Assembly (NCBI GenBank): GCA_003645435.1
Contig: QNFD01000199.1
Coordinates: 1 to 5,708, forward strand
Direction of reading: 5' to 3'
DNA from: Gammaproteobacteria bacterium
GTDB lineage: Bacteria; Pseudomonadota; Gammaproteobacteria; GCA-001735895
DNA: 5,708 nucleotides
Below, one piece after another: positions 1 through 5,557 of the stretch (its first letter is position 1; each line of letters begins with the position of its first letter). Made by a program: the position numbers and the translations under genes. Below the pieces are notes generated by a model, which ran no database searches, was not told the DNA's origin, and was given only the letters and a program-made list of their open reading frames with translations.

Positions 1-129
1 ACTGCCGAAAGCAAACGCCAGAAAATCGAATCCCAGCTACTGCAACAAAAGCAGCAGGAAGCCTTCGACATCTGGACGCAGAGACTTAGAGACGGGGCCT
101 ACGTAGTTTATCTCGATGCCGAATCCTGA
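1..129 (+). CDS. surA: Peptidyl-prolyl isomerase/periplasmic chaperone SurA, C-terminal fragment
   Basis: Reading frame 1 is open from the window edge to a TGA at 127-129 and gives the last 42 residues of a protein. The fragment is a charged, Gln-rich helix followed by a short strand and tail (QRLRDGAYVVYLDAES). This matches the C-terminal segment of SurA, where a helix ends in 'W-x-x-x-x-R-x-x-A-Y-V' (E. coli ends ASWMQEQRASAYVKILSN). SurA is a periplasmic chaperone that escorts unfolded outer-membrane proteins to the BAM complex, and its C-terminal segment packs against the N-terminal chaperone domain. The PPIase domains lie outside the window. The position directly before pdxA is the usual gammaproteobacterial order and supports the call. 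The stop codon lies 14 bp inside pdxA, which suggests translational coupling. Confidence 0.85.
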   Translation, partial: TAESKRQKIESQLLQQKQQEAFDIWTQRLRDGAYVVYLDAES

Positions 130-1120
130 TCCCTGCATCGCCATTACCTCTGGTGAGCCGGCTGGGATTGGACCAGAAATTATTGCCGGCATTGACGCCG
201 AGCAGTTTGGCGCAAGACTGGTAGTTATCGGTGACCGGGATTTAATCGAATCTCGCGGCAGCACAGTTAATCCATCCCTGAAATTTACCGACTACGAACC
301 GAATCGTAAGCCTTTGGATTCCGGCCACATCGAGGTATTGCATCTGCCCCTGTCCGCGAACTGCGAGGCGGGAGTGCTAAATATAGCCAACGCGAACTAT
401 GTTCTGGAAATACTGACGCGCGCCTGCGAGGGTTGCCTCAAGCAGGAATTCGATGCCATGGTTACTGCCCCGGTTCAGAAAGAAATCATTAACCGGGCAG
501 GTATCGGGTTTAGTGGCCATACCGAGTTTCTGGCTGATTTGTGCGGCGCGGTGAAACCAGTCATGTTACTGGCCAGTGACCAGCTTCGGGTCGCACTGGT
601 GACAACACATTTACCCTTGCGCCAGGTTGCAGATGCGGTAAGCATTGAACTGATTATTCAAATAGCCGAAATCCTCGATCGGGACCTGAAATCAAGATTT
701 GCGATAGAGAATCCACATATCAAAGTATGCGGTCTCAACCCCCATGCCGGGGAAAATGGATATCTTGGCAGCGAAGAAATTGAAATAATCTCTCCTGCGA
801 TTGAAATGCTTCGGAATAATGGCCTCAACATTAGTGGTCCCTATCCAGCCGACACTGTTTTTACACCACGGGCTTTAAGTGATGCTGACGCCATCCTCGC
901 AATGTATCACGACCAGGGCCTGCCTGTACTGAAGCACGCTGGCTTTCATAACGCGATCAATACCACTCTCGGCTTACCCATTATTCGAACCTCGGTAGAT
1001 CATGGTACCGCCCTGGACCTTGCCGGTAGTTCCAAAGCGAATCCTGCCAGCCTTTTATGCGCCATTCGATCGGCCATATCCCAGTGCGCCCGTGCCAGAG
1101 AATATGCACCAGGCTCGTAA
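116..1120 (+). CDS. pdxA: 4-hydroxythreonine-4-phosphate dehydrogenase PdxA
   Basis: This enzyme oxidises 4-phosphohydroxy-L-threonine with NAD(P)+. The product decarboxylates to 3-amino-1-hydroxyacetone phosphate, which PdxJ condenses with deoxyxylulose phosphate to make pyridoxine phosphate (DXP-dependent vitamin B6 pathway, cytosol). At 334 residues it is full length (E. coli 329). Visible motifs are TSGEPAGIGPEI near residue 11, GHTEF with H135/T136 for the substrate phosphate side, the three metal-binding histidines H165 (TTHLPL), H210 (LNPHAGE) and H265 (MYHDQG), K273, and the NTTLGLPIIRTSVDHGTA block at 282-299. All correspond to E. coli H166/H211/H266 with a one-residue offset, so it should be active. 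The start at 116 lies inside the end of surA and has no good Shine-Dalgarno, so translation probably depends on ribosomes finishing surA. The end overlaps rsmA by 17 bp. Confidence 0.97.
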   Translation: MPNPDPCIAITSGEPAGIGPEIIAGIDAEQFGARLVVIGDRDLIESRGSTVNPSLKFTDYEPNRKPLDSGHIEVLHLPLSANCEAGVLNIANANYVLEILTRACEGCLKQEFDAMVTAPVQKEIINRAGIGFSGHTEFLADLCGAVKPVMLLASDQLRVALVTTHLPLRQVADAVSIELIIQIAEILDRDLKSRFAIENPHIKVCGLNPHAGENGYLGSEEIEIISPAIEMLRNNGLNISGPYPADTVFTPRALSDADAILAMYHDQGLPVLKHAGFHNAINTTLGLPIIRTSVDHGTALDLAGSSKANPASLLCAIRSAISQCARAREYAPGS

Positions 1121-1892
1121 ACGATTTGGTCAGCATTTTCTGCATGACAATAATGTTATCGACAGGATTATTCGCGCTGTCGATCCCCAGGAAAATGATC
1201 GCCTGCTCGAAATCGGCCCCGGCCGGGGCGCTTTAACTTTTCCACTGTTGGAAAAATGCAAACGCCTAACCGCAATTGAACTGGACCGCGACCTGCTACC
1301 GCTTTTACAGCGAAAGGCCGCGGAAGCTGGAGAACTAGAGGTTATTAACGCCGATATACTGAAATTTGAACTGGATAGTTTAGGTGGTAGTAAGCCTTTG
1401 CGAATCGTGGGTAACTTGCCCTACAACATATCCACACCGCTCATGTTTCATTTACTGGATTCAATTTCATTGATACAGGACATGCATTTTATGGTGCAAA
1501 AAGAAGTCGCACAGCGCATTGTTGCAGACCCCGGCAACCGTAACTATGGTCGACTTTCGGTGATGATTCAAAATTACTGCCAATGCCAGTACCTTTTTGA
1601 CGTGGCTCCCGGAAGTTTCACACCGCCTCCCAGGGTAGACTCGGCGGTTATCAGGATGACACCTCACCCTGAACCAGTTGTCGATATAGACGACTTTCGG
1701 TTATTTTCGGAGATAGTGCAGACAGCATTCAGCCAGCGTCGGAAAACCATCACTAATTCGTTGAAATCGGTCGTATCTACTGAGACTATTGAGATTGCTG
1801 GAATAGACTGTCGAATGCGGGCAGAAAACCTGAGCCTGAAGGACTACGCCAGCCTGACCCGGGTAGCCAAAAAACTAAAACACAATGACTAA
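1104..1892 (+). CDS. rsmA: 16S rRNA (adenine1518-N6/adenine1519-N6)-dimethyltransferase RsmA (KsgA)
   Basis: RsmA uses S-adenosylmethionine to dimethylate two adjacent adenines in the helix 45 loop of 16S rRNA, a late check in 30S subunit maturation. With the ATG at 1104 the protein has 262 residues (E. coli 273) and begins MHQARKRFGQHFL, matching the family N-terminus. Rossmann-fold motifs are EIGPGRGALT (36-45) for SAM, acidic E59 in AIELDRDL, D84 in NADIL, and catalytic motif IV NLPYNIS (104-110). The FTPPPRVDSAVIRM block (172-185) and QRRKTITNSLK (211-221) are also typical. The same frame is open back to an ATG at 1002, but the extra 34 residues are pdxA read out of frame and resemble nothing in the family. 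An in-frame GTG at 1092 would add only four residues and cannot be excluded. The gene overlaps pdxA by 17 bp, so coupled translation is likely. Confidence 0.97.
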   Translation: MHQARKRFGQHFLHDNNVIDRIIRAVDPQENDRLLEIGPGRGALTFPLLEKCKRLTAIELDRDLLPLLQRKAAEAGELEVINADILKFELDSLGGSKPLRIVGNLPYNISTPLMFHLLDSISLIQDMHFMVQKEVAQRIVADPGNRNYGRLSVMIQNYCQCQYLFDVAPGSFTPPPRVDSAVIRMTPHPEPVVDIDDFRLFSEIVQTAFSQRRKTITNSLKSVVSTETIEIAGIDCRMRAENLSLKDYASLTRVAKKLKHND

Positions 1893-1916
1893 TTCATACG
1901 TATTGTTTATATCAAT

Positions 1917-1921
1917 GGAGG
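1917..1921 (+). promoter_or_regulatory. Shine-Dalgarno sequence of folA
   Basis: GGAGG lies three bases before the ATG at 1925. The complementarity to 16S rRNA is strong but the spacing is short. It is the only strong ribosome-binding site on the plus strand here, and it contrasts with the overlapping starts of pdxA and rsmA. It supports independent initiation of folA at or very near 1925. Confidence 0.7.
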
Positions 1922-1924
1922 CCC

Positions 1925-2428
1925 ATGCTGGCTAAACCGAGGCTGTCGCTGGTCAGCGCTATGGACAGCAACCGACTGATCGGTAAGGCTAATGCCCTGC
2001 CCTGGCACCTGCCCGCTGATCTCGCTTTTTTCAAACGTACGACAATGGGTAAGCCGATTATTATGGGCAGAAAGACCTATACCTCGATCGGTAGGGCTCT
2101 GCCGGGTCGACAGAATATCGTGATCACGAGAAATACCCGATTTAACGCCCCCGGTTGCGATATCGCAGGCAGTATCGAGCAGGCCATGGTGCTGGCTGCA
2201 AGCGCGCCGGAGGTCATGTTAATAGGGGGTGCGAGCCTCTACGAGCAAACCATAGATTCTGCTGATTCAATTTACCTGACGTTAATACATCACATTTTTT
2301 CTGGCGATACCTGGTTCCCTGAAATCAAGCCAAAACAGTGGGTTAGGGTGTCTAATGAAGATTTTGAAGCCGATGAGAAAAATCCTTACCGCTATTCTTT
2401 TATTAAATTTGACCGGGTTGTGAATTAA
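1925..2428 (+). CDS. folA: Dihydrofolate reductase FolA
   Basis: FolA reduces 7,8-dihydrofolate to tetrahydrofolate with NADPH. It restores the cofactor oxidised by thymidylate synthase and is the target of trimethoprim. The protein has 167 residues (E. coli 159). Visible signatures are NALPWHLPADL (23-33) with the Met20-loop tryptophan W27 and catalytic D32, IIMGRKTYTSIGR (45-57), GRALPGRQNIV with folate-glutamate-binding R62, the NADPH-binding IGGASLYE (100-107), T119 (equivalent to E. coli T113) and GDTWFP (127-132). With a start at 1925 the N-terminus is about five residues longer than E. coli FolA. Given the 3-base Shine-Dalgarno spacing, a start a codon or more downstream is possible but would need a non-ATG codon. 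It is chromosomal-type, with no sign of an integron dfr cassette. It follows rsmA after 32 bp and converges on the LysM/FecR gene. Confidence 0.97.
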   Translation: MLAKPRLSLVSAMDSNRLIGKANALPWHLPADLAFFKRTTMGKPIIMGRKTYTSIGRALPGRQNIVITRNTRFNAPGCDIAGSIEQAMVLAASAPEVMLIGGASLYEQTIDSADSIYLTLIHHIFSGDTWFPEIKPKQWVRVSNEDFEADEKNPYRYSFIKFDRVVN

Positions 2429-2437
2429 AACTTGATC

Positions 2438-3454
2438 CTATAATGCGATTGCGACCACCAGGAGAATACCCAGAACCCAGCCCCAGACACTATTTGACGA
2501 CTCTTCTTTTTCGAGCTTTGGTTGCTGTTGCAGCATAGTTGAATTGAACTGCGTGGTTTCCTCGGCAGTAAGCAATCCAGCGGGGGGCTCCTGGTCTCCG
2601 AGTACGGCTAATTCTTCATCCGAAGCCGTTCCATATTCTCCAGTCGCCAGAAAAATCTGCTTTCCCGCGTCATTGCCAAGCGAAATTGCACCCTCAAGCA
2701 CTACCGCATGCAGCCTGGCACCAGGATCATTTCTGTCCACGGCCTGACTACAGTCATCAAATTTGCAAATCTTAATCACGTACTCGGTGCCACGGATTCC
2801 AATGGTTGCCAGGCCAGTCTGAAGCTCGTAATTAGCGGATCCGCTGGAACCGATTGCGCCGGATAATTTTCTTAAACCCCCTCTTATCAGATTGAGAATA
2901 CTACTGCTATTCCGATCCAGATCCGGGGTCATCACATATTCGCTAATTTCTATCATCGAATCTTCCTTCAGGTGAATTTCCGCGCCATCATCCATTGCAA
3001 TAAAAACGGTTGCGTTAACCCCGGTACTGATGCGGTCACCCTCGTAAATCGGTGAATTAGTTTCAAGTGTCCGGGCGGGTTCATCTTCATTTTTAACCGT
3101 GACTTCACCCTGTTGGCGTACAACGTGACCCACCTTAGTCTGATTGTTGACTGCTGTTGCGCTAGCTCGTTTAATATCAACCAGTTTTAGCCGTGCTCCC
3201 GCAACCAGTCTTTCCGAGTTTGGATGAAACGATGCCGGGTTCAGATCAATCAGTTTTTGTTTGATTAGCGGCCATAAACTGACTTCGGCCGGATATAGCT
3301 TGCGAATCACTTCGTCTATCGACATGTTCGCATCTACATGCAGTATGACTCGTGAAGAAGGTTCCAGCACCAGGTTGCCATCGGCAACAGGCGATTGGCA
3401 GAAAAAAGCGACGGAAATAATTAATACCGGAACCAGAAGTTTTCTGTTAATCAT
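2438..3454 (-). CDS. Exported LysM-like/FecR-domain protein with hydrophobic C-terminus, function unknown
   Basis: This 338-residue protein has no gene name I can assign. In order it shows: a Sec signal peptide (about 1-24, a Lys/Arg start then a hydrophobic core, likely cleaved after SPVA); a LysM/FimV-like domain (about 36-94), with SIDEVIRKLYP, LNPASFHPNS and LVAGARLKL recalling the 'NP-x-A-F ... L-x-x-G-x-x-L-x-L' pattern; a FecR domain (about 108-230), with GHVVRQQGEVTV, YEGDRISTG, AMDDGAEIHL and the closing TIGIRGTEYVI; a variable acidic, Gln-rich stretch (280-320); and a final hydrophobic segment from W324 to the last residue L338. LysM-type domains bind peptidoglycan and FecR domains sit in the periplasm, so the protein probably spans the wall region and is held by its C-terminus. 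Its ATG overlaps the stop of the GAF gene (ATGA), so the two are co-translated. Cysteines 230 and 235 could form a disulfide. The role is unknown; envelope sensing or wall anchoring is inference. Confidence 0.85.
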   Translation of the reverse strand: MINRKLLVPVLIISVAFFCQSPVADGNLVLEPSSRVILHVDANMSIDEVIRKLYPAEVSLWPLIKQKLIDLNPASFHPNSERLVAGARLKLVDIKRASATAVNNQTKVGHVVRQQGEVTVKNEDEPARTLETNSPIYEGDRISTGVNATVFIAMDDGAEIHLKEDSMIEISEYVMTPDLDRNSSSILNLIRGGLRKLSGAIGSSGSANYELQTGLATIGIRGTEYVIKICKFDDCSQAVDRNDPGARLHAVVLEGAISLGNDAGKQIFLATGEYGTASDEELAVLGDQEPPAGLLTAEETTQFNSTMLQQQPKLEKEESSNSVWGWVLGILLVVAIAL

Positions 3455-4077
3455 TCTTCCTTGTCTTTTGATCGAGTTATTTCTTCGGCCATTTGCAATG
3501 CCTGACTGACAAAACGCGCGGTGACCCGTAAAATTGAAAGATCATTTTCATTGAAGTCATCGGTGGAGCTACTGTTTATCACTTCGATCGCGCCATAGGT
3601 TTTTTCATTACTAAACAAGGGCGCGCACATTAAGGCCTGGGTTTTAAAACCTACAACCTCGTCTATTTCCGCCGACCACTCCGGGGACTTTTGCACATCA
3701 GTTACCAGTTCTGCCTTCCGCGAGGTAACGACACGACCAACAACACCGGTATCTTTATCTATGCGGTGATTGATTAGATGGTCCCTGGCTTCTCCAATTA
3801 CGTCGACAAATACCAGTTCCCCGGTTGCGTCGTCGATCAGTATTAACGAGCCATTTTCAGAGTCACAAGCGTGTAAGACCAGCGCCAGGAACTCATTGAT
3901 CAAGTTCCCTATGTCTGTTTCGTTTGACATACCACGCATCGTATCGTCCATACGATTTAACGCACGAAAAGCCTGCTGGTACCGGGTTAAGCGGTCACTC
4001 AATTGACGATTTCGAGCCTTGAGCAACTCGTTCTCACGTCTCAGCATTTGAATTATATCGCGACGGTTAAAACTCAT
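3451..4077 (-). CDS. Coiled-coil GAF-domain protein, putative cytosolic sensor
   Basis: This 208-residue soluble protein has no signal peptide or membrane segment. Residues about 5-45 are highly charged with heptad-like leucines (MLRRENELLKARNRQLSDRL) and probably form a dimerising coiled coil. Residues about 52-200 form a single GAF domain: NGSLILIDDATGELVF, the 'GVVGRVVTSRKAELVTDV' segment, ALMCAPLFSNEKTYGAIEVIN and a closing amphipathic helix. GAF domains bind small molecules such as cyclic nucleotides or haem, or only mediate dimerisation. The cyclic-nucleotide signature N-K-Xn-F-X3-D-E is only partly present (N168, F175 and D179 kept; K and E replaced by S169 and L180), so the ligand is unknown. 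No kinase, cyclase, GGDEF or DNA-binding domain is attached, so it must act through a partner. The obvious candidate is the LysM/FecR protein encoded by the overlapping downstream gene. The start at 4077 has no strong Shine-Dalgarno. Confidence 0.85.
   Translation of the reverse strand: MSFNRRDIIQMLRRENELLKARNRQLSDRLTRYQQAFRALNRMDDTMRGMSNETDIGNLINEFLALVLHACDSENGSLILIDDATGELVFVDVIGEARDHLINHRIDKDTGVVGRVVTSRKAELVTDVQKSPEWSAEIDEVVGFKTQALMCAPLFSNEKTYGAIEVINSSSTDDFNENDLSILRVTARFVSQALQMAEEITRSKDKEE
3458..3462 (-). promoter_or_regulatory. Shine-Dalgarno of the LysM/FecR gene, inside the end of the GAF gene
   Basis: Read on the minus strand, AAGGA precedes the ATG at 3454 by three bases and lies within the last codons of the upstream GAF gene. 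Together with the ATGA stop-start overlap it fixes this start and points to coupled translation. Confidence 0.6.
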
Positions 4078-4216
4078 TTAATTACCGTACAGTTTCCCCA
4101 AGTATACCCATCATACCGATACCACCCGTCAACATTAACACCGAATGGTAAAAATTAAGCGATAAACGAGCCAGGTTATGAAATAAGTCACATTTATCTG
4201 TGATAATAACCTATTT
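4078..4216. other. Intergenic region between apaH and the GAF gene
   Basis: This AT-rich 139-bp gap lies downstream of apaH and upstream of the GAF gene, both on the minus strand. It is the longest non-coding stretch in the window and the likely place for a promoter of the GAF-FecR pair. On the minus strand a TTGACG (4127-4132) lies upstream of a TATACT (4101-4106), but the 20-bp spacer is longer than a normal sigma-70 promoter, so I do not call it. A short inverted repeat sits near the apaH end. No open reading frame or RNA gene is apparent. Confidence 0.5.
4188..4203 (-). repeat. Short inverted repeat downstream of apaH
   Basis: TCACA and TGTGA arms of 5 bp flank a 6-base loop, 13 bases past the apaH stop. 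On the minus strand the hairpin is followed by the T-rich CTTATTT. It could be a weak transcription terminator for thyA-apaG-apaH, but the stem is short and not GC-rich. The arms are in the opposite order to a CRP site (TGTGA-N6-TCACA). Confidence 0.25.
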
Positions 4217-5044
4217 CTAGCCAGATCGAGATTCACAGCCAATACTAGACCATTGGGGCTCGGAGCTATCGATTCTCAGCGCAGTAAATTTACCCCCCCA
4301 GACACAACCCCCATCAACCGCATAATGTTTTCCATAGGCACCAACCCCCAGGGTTGACCAGTGTCCAAAAGCGATCCGGATCGACTGATCGAGCCGACGA
4401 TCCATTTCAAACCAGGGTATCAGGCCCTGCCCGGCATGCTGCCGGGGACCACCCTTGGCCTTGTATTCAAGCCGGCCATCCGTAGTAATAAAACGCATGC
4501 GTGTCAGAATATTAGTAATGCATCGTAAACGCTCGATGCCGGTTAAATCCAGTGACCAGCGATCCGGTACGTCACCATACATCTGCTCAAAAAACAACTT
4601 TCCATTATCCCTTTGCAACGCCACTTCCAACTCACTGGCATAGTTTAAAGTTTGCTGCAAATCCCAGTCTGGATGGATACCCGCATGGACGAGCAAAAAG
4701 TTTAAGTCCCGGTCAAAGTGCACAAGCGGCCTCGACTGCAACCAGGTCATGAGTTCTTCGCGGTCTGGACTAGCAAGAACTTCCGATAGAGTATCTGATT
4801 TTTTCAACTTTTTCTGGCTGTGAAAAACTGCAAGCAGGTGAAGATCGTGATTACCCAGCACGGTAACCGCAGCATCTCCAAGCGAATGCACAAAACGCAG
4901 GGTTTGCAGGGATTCGGGTCCGCGATTAACCAGATCCCCGCAAAACCATAGCTGGTCGCGAACCTGGTCAAAATGAATTTTATCTAACAAGCGGCATAGT
5001 TCAGAATAACAACCCTGCACATCGCCTATGACATAAACTGCCAT
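4217..5044 (-). CDS. apaH: Symmetrical bis(5'-nucleosyl)-tetraphosphatase ApaH
   Basis: ApaH splits diadenosine tetraphosphate (Ap4A) into two ADP and, in E. coli, also removes Np4-type caps from RNA 5' ends, so it limits alarmone build-up under stress. The protein has 275 residues (E. coli 280) and belongs to the PPP metallophosphatase family. Dimetal motifs are GDVQG (7-11), GDLVNRG (36-42), GNHDLH (64-69), the histidine in LLVHAGI (H120) and FGHWSTLG (H228). The family-specific MYGDVPDRWS, LRCITNILTRMRF and DGGCVWGG blocks are also present. The GDxHG histidine is glutamine here, a variant that as I recall is common in Pseudomonas-type ApaH, so loss of activity should not be assumed. It follows apaG after 38 bp with only a distant AGGA (5058-5061) upstream of the ATG, and is probably co-transcribed with apaG. 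Confidence 0.97.
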   Translation of the reverse strand: MAVYVIGDVQGCYSELCRLLDKIHFDQVRDQLWFCGDLVNRGPESLQTLRFVHSLGDAAVTVLGNHDLHLLAVFHSQKKLKKSDTLSEVLASPDREELMTWLQSRPLVHFDRDLNFLLVHAGIHPDWDLQQTLNYASELEVALQRDNGKLFFEQMYGDVPDRWSLDLTGIERLRCITNILTRMRFITTDGRLEYKAKGGPRQHAGQGLIPWFEMDRRLDQSIRIAFGHWSTLGVGAYGKHYAVDGGCVWGGKFTALRIDSSEPQWSSIGCESRSG

Positions 5045-5082
5045 TATGCTGGACGATTCCTGTCAGGCCAGGCGTGCAGCGG

Positions 5083-5466
5083 TTAGTGAAGTACTCGTGG
5101 TGTGGATAACACAAATTCCTCGACGGGTGCGTCGAACTTGGACCCATCATCCGCCTCCATCAGGTAACTGCCTTTCATAGTGCCAACCGAAGTTTCGAGC
5201 ATGGTTCCCGAGGTATAGACAAATTGTTCACCCGGTTTAAGAACAGGCTGTTCTCCGACTACACCGTCACCCCGCACTTCCTGTACCTTATGATTTGAAT
5301 CGGTAATGACCCAATGGCGGGTCAATAACTGGGCTGCTTGCTGCCCCTGGTTCTGTATCGTAATCGTATAGGCAAACACGAAATAGTTCTCATCGGGGTT
5401 GGACTGCTCTTCGATATAATGAGTTTCAACATCTACGGTAATATTATTTTGACGAGAATCGATCAT
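5083..5466 (-). CDS. apaG: Co2+/Mg2+ efflux-associated protein ApaG (DUF525)
   Basis: ApaG is a small single-domain protein with an immunoglobulin/fibronectin III-like beta-sandwich. The annotation 'CorD/Co2+-Mg2+ efflux' comes from Salmonella genetics, and its biochemical role is unsettled. The 127 residues (E. coli 125) align along the whole length: VETHYIEEQSNPDENYFVFA, TITIQNQG, LLTRHWVITD, the hallmark EVRGDGVVGEQPVLKPGEQF, YTSGTMLETSVGTMKGSY and the C-terminal F-x-L-x-x-P-x-x-x-H. The Gly-rich GDGVVGEQP loop (about 67-75) is the most conserved part and resembles nucleotide-binding loops. An AGAGG Shine-Dalgarno lies eight bases before the ATG at 5466. It sits first in the apaG-apaH pair, downstream of thyA. 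Confidence 0.96.
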   Translation of the reverse strand: MIDSRQNNITVDVETHYIEEQSNPDENYFVFAYTITIQNQGQQAAQLLTRHWVITDSNHKVQEVRGDGVVGEQPVLKPGEQFVYTSGTMLETSVGTMKGSYLMEADDGSKFDAPVEEFVLSTPRVLH

Positions 5467-5474
5467 AGCTGAAG

Positions 5475-5479
5475 CCTCT
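5475..5479 (-). promoter_or_regulatory. Shine-Dalgarno sequence of apaG
   Basis: AGAGG on the minus strand lies eight bases before the ATG at 5466. It supports this start, which also matches the ApaG family N-terminus (MI-S-x). Confidence 0.55.
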
Positions 5480-5483
5480 TATA

Positions 5484-5512
5484 GTTTATTAACCAGGGGT
5501 TTATTAACCAGG
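5484..5512. repeat. Tandem 14-bp direct repeat in the apaG leader
   Basis: GTTTATTAACCAGG occurs perfectly twice, at 5484-5497 and 5499-5512, with a 15-bp period. It lies between thyA and apaG, just upstream of the apaG Shine-Dalgarno. Each unit starts with GTT-TATT-AAC, a short interrupted palindrome. It could be a pair of operator sites or simply a slippage duplication. Confidence 0.8.
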
Positions 5513-5522
5513 ATAGCCAAAA

Positions 5523-5541
5523 TTAAATCATTATCATTATA
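5523..5541 (-). promoter_or_regulatory. Fur-box-like sequence upstream of apaG
   Basis: Read on the minus strand, TATAATGATAATGATTTAA matches the 19-bp Fur consensus GATAATGATAATCATTATC at 14 positions, including an unbroken run of 11. It overlaps the candidate -10 element, the position expected of a repressor site. The match comes mostly from the left two hexamers, the right arm is poor, and the background is AT-rich. Confidence 0.25.
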
Positions 5542-5557
5542 TGGAGTATAGACTCAA
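5530..5557 (-). promoter_or_regulatory. Candidate sigma-70 promoter for apaG-apaH
   Basis: On the minus strand TTGAGT (5552-5557) and GATAAT (5530-5535) are separated by 16 bp, matching the -35 consensus at 4 of 6 and the -10 consensus at 5 of 6 positions. The -35 overlaps the thyA stop codon, and transcription would begin inside the 87-bp leader of apaG. The region is AT-rich, so chance matches are easy. Confidence 0.3.

Noticed and set aside
1002..1103. Upstream extension of the rsmA frame starting at ATG 1002
   Set aside because: The extra 34 residues are pdxA sequence read in another frame, and the RsmA family N-terminus (ARKRFGQ-FL) begins right after the ATG at 1104.
1925..2428. Acquired trimethoprim-resistance dfr gene
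   Set aside because: The sequence resembles chromosomal E. coli-type FolA along its length, and there is no integron attC site or mobile element nearby.
2544..2747. Plus-strand open frame opposite the LysM/FecR gene
   Set aside because: Its Ser/Pro-rich translation has no domain signal and it lies wholly antisense to a well-supported gene. Similar frames at 3261-3509, 3770-4006, 4455-4643 and 4552-4752 (plus) and at 37-264, 1467-1667 and 2968-3180 (minus) were dropped for the same reason.
3383..3454. Lipoprotein signal with C19 in the LysM/FecR protein
   Set aside because: The residues before C19 are A-F-F, which does not fit the lipobox (L-A/S-G/A-C). An ordinary Sec signal peptide with cleavage after A24 fits better.
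4101..4132. TTGACG ... TATACT promoter for the GAF gene
   Set aside because: The spacer is 20 bp, outside the usual 16-18. The closer TATGAT (4110-4115) leaves only 11 bp.
4188..4203. CRP site at TCACA-N6-TGTGA
   Set aside because: The half-sites are in reverse order relative to the CRP consensus TGTGA-N6-TCACA, so it is only an inverted repeat.
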